Positions 1 to 10,868 of a stretch of DNA of 64,000 nt are shown piece after piece. The position numbers and the translations under genes were made by a program. This DNA is from Mantamonas sphyraenae. Lineage: Eukaryota; CRuMs; Mantamonadidae. The first letter of the stretch is position 1; the number at the start of each line of letters is the position of its first letter. The notes beneath the pieces are model-generated. The model saw only the letters and a program-made list of their open reading frames with translations, ran no database searches and was not told the origin of the DNA. The DNA is taken from contig JAPMXV010000052.1 in NCBI GenBank assembly GCA_026936335.1, forward strand, positions 372,001 to 436,000. Reading direction: 5' to 3'.

Positions 1-3000
1 ATGGCCGAGTCCTCTTCCTCCTGGTCCTGTTCCTGGGGATCATCTTGCAGGTAGGACACGTGGTAGTTTGCCACGCGGCCGGGATACTCCTCCTCCAGTG
101 CGGCCAGCAACGGGTAATGGGTAACAAAGAGGGTGGCGCAGCCCAGGTCGCGGATCATGTGCTGTGCGTAGGCGTAGGCGATGGCTGTGCCATCGTGTGT
201 GGATGTGCCCCGCCCCAGTTCGTCCAGGATGACCAGGGAGCGCTCTGTGGCCTGGCTGGCAATGTTGGACGCCTCTGCAAGCTCCACCATGAAAGTGCTC
301 TGGCCACGTGCCAAGTCGTCCGAGGCACCCATGCGCACAAAGACGCCATCAAAGACGCCGAGCTCAGCACTTGAGGCGGGCACAAACGAGCCAATTTGGG
401 CCATGACCACCAGCAAACCAACCATGCGGATGTATGAGCTCTTGCCACCCATGTTGGGCCCCGTGATGAGGCGGAACTGTTCGCCGTCGGCGTCGTCCAT
501 GCACATGTGGACGTCGTTGGGCACAAAGGGCGTGGTGAGCACACTCTCGATGACAGGGTGCCTCCCGTCGCGGATGACCAGCTTGCGCTCGTCCACCATC
601 GTGGGACGCACGTAGCCATTCTCCGAAGCGACGTGGGCCAGTGAAAACAAACAGTCCAGGTTGGCCAGGCACAGGCAGATCTCACGGAACAGGTGGTAGT
701 TCTGTGCAAACTCGCTGATGAGGTCGTCCCACGCCTGTTTGCAGGCCAGCATGAGTTTCTCCTTGTGCACTTCGCGCCGTTTGACCAGTTTGCTGATCAG
801 CGGGCTGTGGAACCGATGTAGCCGCTTGGTGGCACCGACCTTGAGCCAGTCCTTGGGGATGCGAGGCAACTGCATTTTGGTCACTTCGACCAAGTATTCG
901 TCCAGGAGCACGGTGCGGTATTGCAGATCAGGCAATCCCACAATCTCGCGCACCTCGTCCAGGTGCTCGTCCAGCGCTTGTTCGCACTCGGCAATGCCTG
1001 CCAGCTGTGTCTGCACCTCGGAAAGCTCCAGGTTGTGTCGGAAGAGGTCCTGCATCTTGTCCTGGCGCGCTGCATGGCTATCGAATCGTGTGAGGTACTC
1101 GCGCGCCAATTTGACAGCCTCTGGGTTCGCTCGGATGATTGTGGTCAACAGGCTGCTCTGGATGCCACTGCCGTTGTTGTTGTGCCGCATGCTGCCAGAC
1201 ACCTGCTCCAGTCTGTTTCCGATGTCGGCAAAGGTTTCAAGCAGCGTGAGAAACTCGCTGGGCGTCGATTTGCGATAAAAGGCGTTTGCCAGGCTGCGTT
1301 CCAGGTCCAACTTGTTGGATTGCAACATGGCCTGCAGCGCATGGAAGCGCGAGTCGCTGTCCATCTTTGTGCAGATTTCGCTGACTGCGTCGAGGCGCTC
1401 GTTTATGCGAGACTTGTCGATGAGGGGTCGCGTGACCCATCGCCGCAGCTGCCGCGCACCATAAGGCGTGCATGTGTGGTCCAGCTTCCATAGCAGCGAG
1501 CCGTACGTGTTTGCCGAGCTGCTGGAGGATACGCTGAGCCACGAGCCGGTGCTCCAGTTGCTCCTGTCTGTGCTCTGCACGATCTCCAGATTGTACAAGG
1601 TATTTGCGTTGAATTTCATCGCCGCGGCGTCGGTGAGACAGGAAAGATTGCTGCTCAAACGCAGGATGGCCTCCAGGTCGAAGCGCTGCAGGTATTGGAT
1701 GAGGACGTGAAAGCAGCCCAACACCGCCGCAGGCAGGTGCATCACGTCGACTACAGACGGCCCTTGCTGGCTGCTTCCCGCAGCGTCATTGTCATCTTCC
1801 TCACCGTCAGCTTCGCGGAAAAAGGCCAGCACGCGCGAATGGCCTGAACCGTCGCGAAAGTCGCTGGATGGCACGGGATGACGCTGCACAGCGGCACGGT
1901 CAAAGCCTCCTGGGGCGTTCTTTGCACGCAGCACGGCTGCGTCCAAACACTTGCTTGTCTGTACACTGAGATTATCAGCCACAAGAAGCTCGCTGATCTC
2001 GATGGCTGCCAGGCGCATCTCGAGGCCCGAGCGGTATGCGTCGTCGCGAAAGTGGTCATATACGATGTCTCCTGTGCCCGTGTTGACCCCCACCACACTG
2101 ATGGCCACTGTGCGCGGCATGCCTGCGTCCGCCAACGTAGACGAGGACGAAGACGAGCCGTCCTGTTCCTGCACACATAGCAACAGGCCTGCAGACCTCG
2201 CCTCCACGTCTTCAAAGATCGAGTCTCCCACCATGGTGCCCGATGTGTACAGTTCTTTGAGTTCACGCTTGAAGAGAGAGCTCTTGTTTGCGCCTGTGCT
2301 CTTGATGGCGCTGGTCTCCGTCTGGCGGACGACACCCACCGTAAAGCCCGCATGTACCATGCGCCGTGCATGGACTTTGAGTCTCTGGGTCGGAATACTG
2401 GCCGCCATCATGTTGTTCTTGCGGTACGCCACGATGTTCAGCACCTTGGCCGCGTTCTGTGTGCATGCACGCACGTTGACGTGACGGGCGTCAGCCGCGG
2501 GAAAAGCGCGCCAATTCTCGCCTGCTCCTCTCTCCTCCTTCCCACTCACCAGCGCATCCTCTCCAAACAGCATAAAGCGGTAGCCAGACTCGACAAACAG
2601 CAGCACATCCGGGTGCTGCATCTTCAGCTCAAGCACCTGCTGCTCCAGCGGCGTGTACTTGCTCTTGCCTTTGCCCTTCTTCTTCTTGCTGCTGCTGGCT
2701 GCGTCCACCTCGTCCAACTCCATCGCCTCCGACGCCTCCGGGTCCAACTGAGACACAGAGTCGTCGAGAGAGCCGGCTATGGGCTCTTCCATCTGCGCAA
2801 GGGCATTGAGGGCGGCTGCAGCTGGAGTGTGCGCTGATCGATCCCTCGTGGTTGTTTTCACGCCTCCCTCCGACGTCGACGCCGAGCTACCAAACGAAAA
2901 CGCACAAAGAGGGTCGTCCTCGAGCACTCGCTGCCTCTTGGGAGGATGTGGTGCCTCCTCGGGTGATTCGGTGGTCTCAGGCGCCTCTTCCCGTTCGGTT

Positions 3001-3118
3001 CTCTTTTCTGGCATCTTGAAGAAGCTGGCCAGGCTCAGCTGCTTGCTCTGTGTGTGGCGAGGTCGTCAGCATGACAGCAGGGCGCGGTCTGGAAGCCCAT
3101 GCAGTGACAACTGACCAT
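1..3118 (-). CDS. MSH3: DNA mismatch repair protein MSH3 (MutS homologue 3), C-terminus cut by window edge
   Basis: Pairs with MSH2 to form MutS-beta, which recognises insertion/deletion loops. Read on the minus strand, exon 3 (2456 to 1) runs in one frame. It holds the mismatch-binding region (AKVLNIVAYRKNN), the connector and lever (GSLLWKLDHTCTPYG), Walker A TGPNMGGKSSYIRMV (about residue 832), Walker B LVILDELGRGTSTHDG and the VTHYP motif; GKSSYI and THYP point to MSH3 rather than MSH2 or MSH6. Exon 2 is 3047-2550. Intron 2457-2549 (93 nt, phase 0) has GTGAGT and ends CACACAG. The conserved N-terminus contains a PCNA-binding box, QLSLASFF, that precedes the first ATG of exon 2 and follows an in-frame stop at 3066-3068. 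I therefore place the start in a one-codon exon (ATG 3118-3116, donor GTCAGT, 68-nt intron), giving MSKQLSLASFF. Function is near certain; the first exon is inferred. Confidence 0.93.
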
Positions 3119-3180
3119 TTTGGGGCACAAGGCTTCGGGTTTGCAGGCGCAGCGCCACCGCGCACAATCAATCTGCAAGA

Positions 3181-6035
3181 ATGACATCGAAAGTGACTGC
3201 GGAGCAAATGCCCGGCACTGCTGTTCAAGGCAGTGGAGATGCGGTCGCCAAGGTGAGTGTGTGTGCCCAGGGATGGCTACATGCAAACGGGCACTCGCGC
3301 GGCGCGCATTGCGCAAACACCGCAACGGCACTCTTCCCGGATTTGGACCTGACACGCGCGTACACTGCAGGAACGACCGGACATCGGCCTTGCCTTCTCT
3401 GGTGGAGGTATCCGCTCTGCCAGTGTGTGCTTGGGCATCCTCGAACGCTTCCACAAGCTCAACGTAAGTGTGTGGGGCGCCGTCACGAGAAAGACCGCGC
3501 GTTTGCGCTTTCATGTCGCGCAAGGACACTTTTTTTCTTGTGCGCAGCCGCTGGTCCTGCACGGCCGTGTGCGGGCCTGTTGTGCGTGCGCCAAGCCACC
3601 CGTACTCTGACACTCGGATTTCATGGTGTGACCATCTCGTGTACAGGCTGACAAGACATTCAACGGCCCAATTCCGGTGTCGTGTGTGTCAGGCGGCGGG
3701 TACACCGGCTCGGCCTGGTTCCAGTACCAACGCCGCATGCAGTACGACGAGGCGGTCAACTCGGCGAGCATCGATCCATTTGTCGCCGCCTTTCGTGATC
3801 GCAACGGGTATTGGACCTCGTTTACGACGTCGGCTCGCGGCGTCGTCGACACGCTTGTCTTTCTGCTCCAGCTGATCGTGTGGAGCTTGCTGTCCATTGT
3901 GGCCAACCTGTTGCTGGTGTTTCCCACCGCTCTTGGGTTTGAGGTCATCTTCCAGCAGCTGGTGGAGTGCTCCAACATCTGGGAGCCCATTGTGTCTGCC
4001 GCACGCAAGCCGCTGGCAGATCAGTGCATGCGAGATCTGGGCGCACGTGGCGTGCCCCTTACCCTCTCTGTGCTCTCTGCACTCATTGTCATCTTCTTTG
4101 TGCTCTTCTCGCTCGAGCTGATCACCAAGAAGGCGTCGCACGCCTCGCTCAGCTTCAAGGTGCTCAAGAACGCCGTGGGCTTCACTGCAGGCACGTACGC
4201 CATGGTGCTGGCCATTCACACCCTGCATCTCACCCCGATCCATAACATTGCCCTTGTGCTGCTGCTCATTGTGTACGGCTACCGCTCGCTGATGGGCCAA
4301 GGCTCGTACATTGCCGGTGTGGGCCTGTTTGTCTGGCTCGTGGCCATTGTGGCCGAGTGGAAGATCTACCGCAACCGTCTGTTTGGTCTGCCGTACACTG
4401 ACGGCACGTGGGACACCCTGCTGGCCATCTGCGCGGTGTGCATGCTTCTGCAGATCCGAGGCCTGCAGCAGTCCATCCTGCACTTCTTCTACCGTTGCCG
4501 CCTGCAGAACGCCTTTTATCTGGACGATCTGCATCCCAACGATGTGTCGGCAGCCCACCGTGCTGCGTACGGAGACGTGCTGCCCGACGTGCTCGATCGT
4601 GACGACATCAACGCCGAGTGCGGATGTGACCCCATCCACCTCAACACCGACGTGGAGTTTGCACAGCACGGCGACACTGGCAAGAACCGCTACGAGTACA
4701 TCGCCGCGTGCACAATCAACGGCTGGAAGCCGCGCTCGACGCTGTATGAGCAGGTGGAGCGACACGAAGAGGATATCGAGCACCGCGACGAGTACTTGCT
4801 GCCACCGGAGTTTGCGGAACACCACCTGATCGAATTTGGATCAGACAACCAAATGGCCGTGTACTTCCGCGACCTGGTGCTGCCGTACGACGTGAAGAAC
4901 AAGGAGAAGCTGCAGCCGGGTGACATGAACCCGCGTTTGGCCCTGGGTGCAGTGATGACCACCAGCGCAGCGGCCCTCTCCTACGAGCTGGGCAAGTTTG
5001 GTTTCCACGACAAGGCCATCCTCCTGAGCACAGGAGGGTACAACTTTGGCAAGTGGGTGCAGCTGCGCCATACTAGCAAGGTTGACTTTGTGCTCACCAT
5101 GGTGCTGTTCAACATCCTGTGTCCCCTGATTCTGCTGATGATCTCTTTCGGTGTGCTGCCTCCCGACGGCGTGTTTGCCCTGATGGCAATTGGCTTTCTG
5201 TGGCTCATCATGGTCATTGTGTCCGACCGCAAGCTGGGCTTCCACGCAACGTTTGCACGCAAGGCCTCGGTGCTGTTTGGCTTTGACATCTACGCCGACG
5301 AGCTGCCTGCATGGGCCTTCATCTCGGATGGAGCCCACCAGGAGAACCTTGCCCTGCTGCCGCTGCTGCGCCGCAAGGTCAAGACGATTTTACAGCGCAG
5401 ACAACGGTCAGGATCCGTACCAGCAGTGTGCCGACTTGCTGTACGCTGTGGAGATGGCGCGCACGTGTCTCAAGTGCTCGTTCCATGCGGGCCCCGAGCA
5501 CAACGACGGAAACGACGACTTTGAAACCGCGTTCCGCCGCTGGAACCTGAGCCGCGAGAGCGTGTTCCACATGACGGTGACATACGACGACGGCGACGAG
5601 GTGAGCGATGTGTACTACCTCAAGCCGCGCCGCAACCCGTTCGACGTTGAGGTGGAGTACCCGGAAGGTTTGGACCCGATGGAACTGCCGGGCTGCTGCT
5701 GCTCGGGATGCCACCACAGCTCGCTGGTGCGCTGCATGTGTGGTCCCAACACCTGCGGACGCTACCCTGCACACACTACCGCCAACCAATTCTTTACCGA
5801 CGCCATGTTTGAGGCCTACTACGCGCACGGCAAGGCGCTCATGAACAAGGCGTATGCCATGGTGCATGCTGGCCAGGATGAGGACAACCAGGATCAGGAA
5901 GAGGCGGAGGAGGAGGTTGGAACGGCGGTGGAAGAGGTTCAGCCCGAGGCCAAGGTGAAGGATGTGGAGGACGACGACGAAGAGTTGGCTGAGGAAGATG
6001 ACGAAGAGTTGGCGGAGGAGGGAGATGAGGCATGA
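3181..6035 (+). CDS. Polytopic patatin-like phospholipase/acyl hydrolase (one-base frameshift)
   Basis: Predicted serine-aspartate lipid acyl hydrolase in a membrane. Exons are 3181-3252, 3371-3463 and 3647-6035; introns have GTGAGT and GTAAGT donors. Exon 2 carries the oxyanion loop FSGGGIRSA. Exon 3 opens with VSCVSGGGYTG, the nucleophile elbow with catalytic Ser. The catalytic Asp is in ISDGAHQENLAL. Between them are about seven hydrophobic spans (3840-4490 and 5080-5230), which is unusual because classical patatins are soluble. After the Asp motif the frame shifts +1 at TTTT 5388-5391: the upstream frame gives LLRRKVKTI and the downstream frame gives YSADNGQDPYQQCADLL, together the usual patatin continuation. 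Total coding length is 3n+1. The C-terminus is Cys-rich (GCCCSGCHH) and then highly acidic. It is divergent from MSH3 with about 60 bp between starts. Family call is firm; substrate unknown. Confidence 0.85.
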
Positions 6036-6118
6036 TGATTGTGTGGAGCAAAGAAATCAATGCGTGCTTCGCTGTTGGCCCCACTGGAATTCCATCGCCT
6101 TTTCGCACCCCTGAACCC

Positions 6119-8015
6119 ATGGGAAGCTGCTGCTCATCCAGCTTTAGGTGGCTGGCGGCAAGTGCAGGTGTGATGGGATGGGGAGGAGGTGGTGGGGAAT
6201 ACGACGAGGAGGTGGACAGCGACGGAGAGGGACAGGGAGATCAGCGGACGCGTGAGTTGCTGTGGCGGGCGATAGGTTTCCAGCGAAATGCTGTGGTGGG
6301 CTGACAATTGCGTGAATCGGATGGCTGCGCGTGACTTGCACGATTTCCCATTGCCCTGTGTGCGTGCGTGAGTGCAGACGCTGGGAGTAGCGTTGTGGAT
6401 CTGACGCTGCGGAAGCTGGAAACGCTGCCGCAGGAAGTGCTGGATTCCGCAGACACACTGCGCAAGCTGGTGGCAGCGGACAACAAGCTGACCGGGTTGG
6501 AGGAGCCCTCAAGAGGCATTCTTCGACAATTGCATGTGCTGCAGGCCCTGGACCTGTCCCACAACCATATCCGCAGCGAGGGAGTGCCAGCTGATGTGTT
6601 TGACTCGTGTGCAGACAGTCTGGAGGAGCTGTCCCTAAAGTCCAACCAGCTCCTTCGCATCCCAGAGGCTTTGCTGACGTTGCGCAATCTGGATGTGCTG
6701 TATCTTCAGGATAACCAGTTGGAGAGGTGCGTGGGTGGAGGGTTTGCGCGGCCGAATTGCAGGCACACCCTGGCTGTGGCTGACACACACAACACACATA
6801 CACGTGCATGCAAACGCACAACACAGTCTTCCCGAGGAGATTGGTCAGCTGAGCAATCTCACAGAGGTGTACCTGCGCCAGAACAAGCTGCGGACGTTGC
6901 CCAGCGGCCTGTTCCAGCTTCCAAAGCTGCGATACCTGGAAGTGAGCCAGAACCAGCTCACAGAAATCCCGAGCGAGATTGGCCAACTGCAAAAGACACT
7001 GGTGCGACTGTATGCAAGCGACAACAAGATGCAGGCGCTTCCAGACTCGCTGTGTGCACTGAAGAACCTGGCTGTGCTGCGGGTGGCTAGGAATCCGATC
7101 ACGGCGTTGCCGGATGACATTGGCAAGGTGAGTGCGAGTGTGAGTGCGAGTGCGCTGAGAGTGAAAGACAAGAGACACAGACGGAGCTGACACGGGCGGT
7201 GGCGTGGAGAGCAGTGTGCGAGGCTGCAGTTTCTGGACTTTGCTCACTGTGCGGTGAGCGACCTGCCGGAGAGCGTGAAGAAGCTGAAGCTGCTCAAAGT
7301 GGTGTATGCAGGACACAACAGGCTGCACATGCTGCCAAAGTGGGTGCGCGGATGGGGCAACGTGACGGAGTTGCGATTGGAAAACAACGGCCTCGAGGAG
7401 CTGCCACACGCCATCTACAACTTCAAGGCGCTCAAGACGCTGGTGCTGAACGACAACCTTCTGCAGGAAATCCCAGAGGACATCAGCAACCTTTTTTCGC
7501 TGCAGGTGATTGTGCTGGACAGCAACAGGTTGCGCCAGGTGCCTGCGGAGCTTGCAGAGCTGCACCAGCTGCGGCAGATCAGTGCCAAGAACAACTTGAT
7601 CCGAGGCGTGCACCCACGCTTCTGGACACGGGACGAGGACCCGCACAGCTTGCGGTTGAAGAAACTGCGTGGGGTGCAGCTTCAGGGCAACTGCATTGCG
7701 GCTGGACACATGCTGGAGTTGCGCAGCGCGTTCAAGCGTAGTCACCCCAACGTGCAGCTGGGCATGGCGGACAACAACAGCGAGCGCGTGCTGGACGACG
7801 GGCGCACGGATCTGGACGAGGAGGCGAGGGAACTCGCACGGGAATGGCATTCAAGCGCTCCTGTGCAACCGACAAGTAGGAGTGGCAATGGCAGTGGCAG
7901 TAGCAACAGCAGCAGCACAGGTCGTGGTGGGGGCAAGGGAGCCGCCGCAGCGGAGGAAGTGGAAGAGGTGGAGGTGGAGATTGAGGAAGACGTGCATGAG
8001 GCGTTGGTGACGTGA
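6119..8015 (+). CDS. Leucine-rich repeat protein with MGSCC acylation N-terminus
   Basis: Intracellular LRR adaptor of about 527 residues. Exons are 6119-6251, 6378-6726, 6827-7127 and 7215-8015, with donors GTGAGT, GTGCGT and GTGAGT; phases agree throughout. The protein starts MGSCCSSSF, a classical N-myristoylation (Gly2) plus palmitoylation (Cys4/Cys5) signal, so membrane tethering is likely. A Gly/Asp/Glu-rich linker follows, then about a dozen LRRs of the Shoc2/Ras-suppressor spacing (for example LDLSHNHI, LYLQDNQLE, LPEEIGQLSNL, LVLNDNLLQEIPEDI). The tail is Ser/Gly-rich and ends in an acidic stretch. No kinase, Roc or enzymatic domain was seen. Start chosen as the ATG that supplies the acylation motif; it lies about 83 bp after the lipase gene. 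Confidence 0.85.
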
Positions 8016-8078
8016 TCGCGAGTCCATTTCGTGGTGCAGAGCAAATGGAGCGCACAATCTATCCCTGAGCCTTGGTTC

Positions 8079-8899
8079 TCAGTACTTGTCGCAGTTTGCA
8101 GAGCTGTACTGCGTGCAGGTGCTGTCGCTGGCAGTCTCGGTGAACTTGAGGCCACCGTCCTCGACCAGGTTGTGCAGGTTGCAGTAGTTGGTGCCGCTGT
8201 TCGGGTTGGGGAAGGGTGTGTGCAAGTGTGAGCGCGAGGACGGGTGTGGGTGGGATGGGCTGGCTGGATGCTGAATTCGAGCACGTACTAGTCCAGGACC
8301 GCGTACCAGGTCTCCGAAGTGGAGTATCCCTGTGTGTGTGGGCGCGTGCAACCCGGTGTGAGATATGGGGAGAGCCTGCGGGCCTGCTGTGGCCGCCCGG
8401 AGCGGCCAGACGGAAGGCACACAAATCGCGGGGAGGAAAAAACTCACGTGCACATCGCAGTGTGAGTCGCCAGAGGCCCAGTTGGTCATGGTGATGGTCA
8501 GGTCGTCCTTGTAGTGCTTCACAGGCGTGGAGTGCACAAGCTTGATGGTGCCTGTGGGAGAATTGGAACCACTCAGGTCAGCAAAAAGGAGTGCGAAAGG
8601 GGCGAAGCGCGGCGTTTCGGATTCTTCGGATTCACGCAAAGCTCCGACCGTGGCCACTCACCGTTCTCCGAGCTCTTCAGGTCGTAGTTGCACTTCTCGC
8701 CGCTACCGCAGTCGCTGCCGGACATCTTCTTGGCCTGGGCCACAATCATGTCCGTCACGTTCTGGCAGTTGTCGTTGGGAAACACCCAGTCAAGGTTGCA
8801 GCTGGCGTGCAGCGGTCCACGCACACCGCGCATCTGCGTCGCAGACACGGCCATAGCCATCATCGCCACAGCAAGAATCACAATCGCAATCTTGGCCAT
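8079..8899 (-). CDS. Small secreted cysteine-rich protein
   Basis: About 166 residues from four exons: 8899-8662, 8551-8448, 8329-8289 and 8196-8079. Donors are GTGAGT, GTGAGT and GTACGT, and phases join cleanly into one frame. It opens with an evident signal peptide (MAKIAIVILAVAMMAMAVSA). The mature part has regularly spaced cysteines (CNLDWVFPNDNC, SDCGSGEKCNYDL, SHCDVHGYSTSETW, YCNLHNLV, TCTQYSSANCDKY) and ends without a membrane anchor or GPI signal, so it should be soluble and extracellular or vesicular. I do not recognise the family. It is convergent with the LRR gene (64 bp between stops) and divergent from AP-4 sigma. Confidence 0.8.
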
Positions 8900-8977
8900 T
8901 CTTGATCAGTTCAGGGGAAGTTGGCCACGCGTGCGCTGCGCTGCGCTCGTTCGCGCAACACCGAGCATCACGCCGTC

Positions 8978-9654
8978 ATGACCATCCGCTTTGTGTTGCT
9001 TGTGAACAAGCAGGGCCAGACACGTATGCACCAGTACTACGAGGACAAGAGCACTGATGAAAAGTCTGCGTTGGAGGGCGAGATCATCCGCAAGTGCCTG
9101 GCTCGCAACGACACACAGGTACGCCTCCCTTGGCTTGTCTGCGCACCCTTGGCCTCTATTTCTGTTGGAGACTACCCACCCGGTGTGCTTGTGTGCACTT
9201 GAGGGAGTGCCTGGGCATGCTGTCCGTCCCTCGGACGGTGTTGTGCACAAGTCTCCCAAGGCGGAAGCGGAGAGGGTCTTTTCGCTTCGTCACCGCTCAC
9301 ACTCTTTTCCCCCGCCGTCGTCCACCCTGCGCCACTCTTTATCCCCGCTCCCACTGTGCGCAGTGTTCCTTCATCGAGTACCAAAACTACAAGCTGGTGT
9401 ACCGGCGCTACGCGTCGCTCTTCTTTATCGTCGGCGTGGACGAAGAAGAGAACGAGCTGGCCATTCTCGAGTTTATCCACTGCCTGGTGGAGACCATGGA
9501 CAGGTACTTTGAGAACGTCTGCGAGCTCGACATCATGTTCAACTTGGACAAGGCTCACATGATCCTCGACGAAATGGTCCTCAACGGGTGCATCTTGGAG
9601 ACAAGCAAGACCAACGTCCTTGAACCCCTTAGCCTCATGAACAGGGTTCAGTGA
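8978..9654 (+). CDS. AP4S1: AP-4 complex subunit sigma-1
   Basis: Small subunit of an adaptor-protein coat complex acting at the trans-Golgi. 143 residues, the family length. Exon 1 is 8978-9118 and exon 2 is 9364-9654, with a 245-nt intron (GTACGC to GTGCGCAG) at phase 0. The longin-like fold is complete: [89 protein letters not shown]. The combination QCSFIEY and [21 protein letters not shown] is typical of AP-4 sigma rather than AP-1/2/3. Its start is 78 bp from that of the divergent secreted-protein gene. AP-1 sigma is the alternative, less likely. Confidence 0.88.
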
Positions 9655-9760
9655 GCGGATTCCTGTGTTCTTGCCAACTCCCTTTCCCTCCCCGAATGTA
9701 CATTTGCTCCTCCCTCCCTCTCCCGCGCTTCAGCATCCATCGCAATCGCCCCCCGGCTGA

Positions 9761-10702
9761 ATGTCCTCCAAGACAAACTCCAAAATGCCCCTAAAGGGCA
9801 AGGTGGCCATCGTCACGGGCGGTGCCAGCGGCATCGGCAAGGCCACGTGCGTTGCCTTTGCCAAGAAAGGGGCCGACATTGTGGTGTCGGACGTGCAGCG
9901 AGACGCAGGCGCAGAAACCGTGGCCGAGTTGAAGCAGCTCGGCGCACAGGCCATCTTTGTCTTTGCCGACGTCAGCAAGGCCAGCGACTGCGAAAACTTG
10001 GTTGCCCAAACCGTGAAGCAGTTTGGCCGCCTGGACATTGCCGTCAACAACGCTGGCGTAGCCGGGGACCTGCGCAAGCTCCACGAGTGGGACGACGACG
10101 TCTTTGACTTTACCATGGCCGTGAACCTGCGCGGCGTCTACCTGTGCATGAAGTACGAGCTGGAACAGATGATGAAGCAGATTGAAGACGAGGGTGTGGA
10201 CAGCACAAACCCGTACTCCATCATCAACACCTCTTCTGTGGCAGGCATCAGTGCGTTTTGCGATTTCCCCACGATCCTCTTTTTGCCCTCCGCCCGCAAG
10301 CTGCTCACACTCATCCTACTGCTTCATCGCACAACCTGCATGACACACATGCGCTCCGTGCTGCTTTCCATTCCCTCTTGAATGTGTTCTTTGTTCACAG
10401 CCTCCATGCCGTACAACTGTGCCTACGCCGCGTCCAAACACGCCGTTGTGGGCCTGACCAAGGCCGCCGCCGCAGAGTACGGCTCAAAGGGAGTGCGCAT
10501 CAACAGCATCAACCCAGGATTCATTGTCACGCCCATGACCGACATGCTGGACGAGCAGAAAATGTCCAAGCTCGTGCCCATGAAGCGCTTTGGCAAGCTC
10601 CACGAGGTTATCGCCGTCATGGAGTATCTCGCCAGTCCAGAATCCTCCTACGTCACAGGCCAGTCGCTCATCATCGACGGCGGTCTCACCTCCAAGCTTT
10701 AG
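9761..10702 (+). CDS. Short-chain dehydrogenase/reductase (classical SDR)
   Basis: NAD(P)-dependent oxidoreductase of 263 residues. Exons are 9761-10250 and 10401-10702; the 150-nt intron has GTGCGT and CACAG. It has the Rossmann glycine motif TGGASGIG (residues 19-26), an acidic residue after the second strand (VVSDVQ) that favours NAD, NNAG, the catalytic Ser in INTSSVAG and the active-site YAASK. The end IIDGGLTSKL is the usual SDR terminus. Closest in style to bacterial-type 3-oxoacyl-ACP reductase or glucose dehydrogenase-like SDRs; substrate cannot be read from sequence. A second in-frame ATG at 9785 is a possible start. Confidence 0.9.
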
Positions 10703-10868
10703 CGTGCATGTGTGGCCATCGCAGCGGCAAATGAACACCGCTTGAATTTTCATTCAGCCAACCTCGCCGTGCAGAGACACCTCGTGGCTTCGTTCATACA
10801 CCCTTGCCGTGTGCATGGGCTTCACTACGTGTTGAGTGTCCCGTGCTCCGTCCGACCCACCACATCCA

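Noticed and set aside
6144-7850. A 568-codon minus-strand open frame across the LRR gene
   Set aside because: Composition is that of an antisense shadow of GC-rich codons (His/Gln/Pro/Leu-rich); the plus strand has complete LRRs with matching splice phases.
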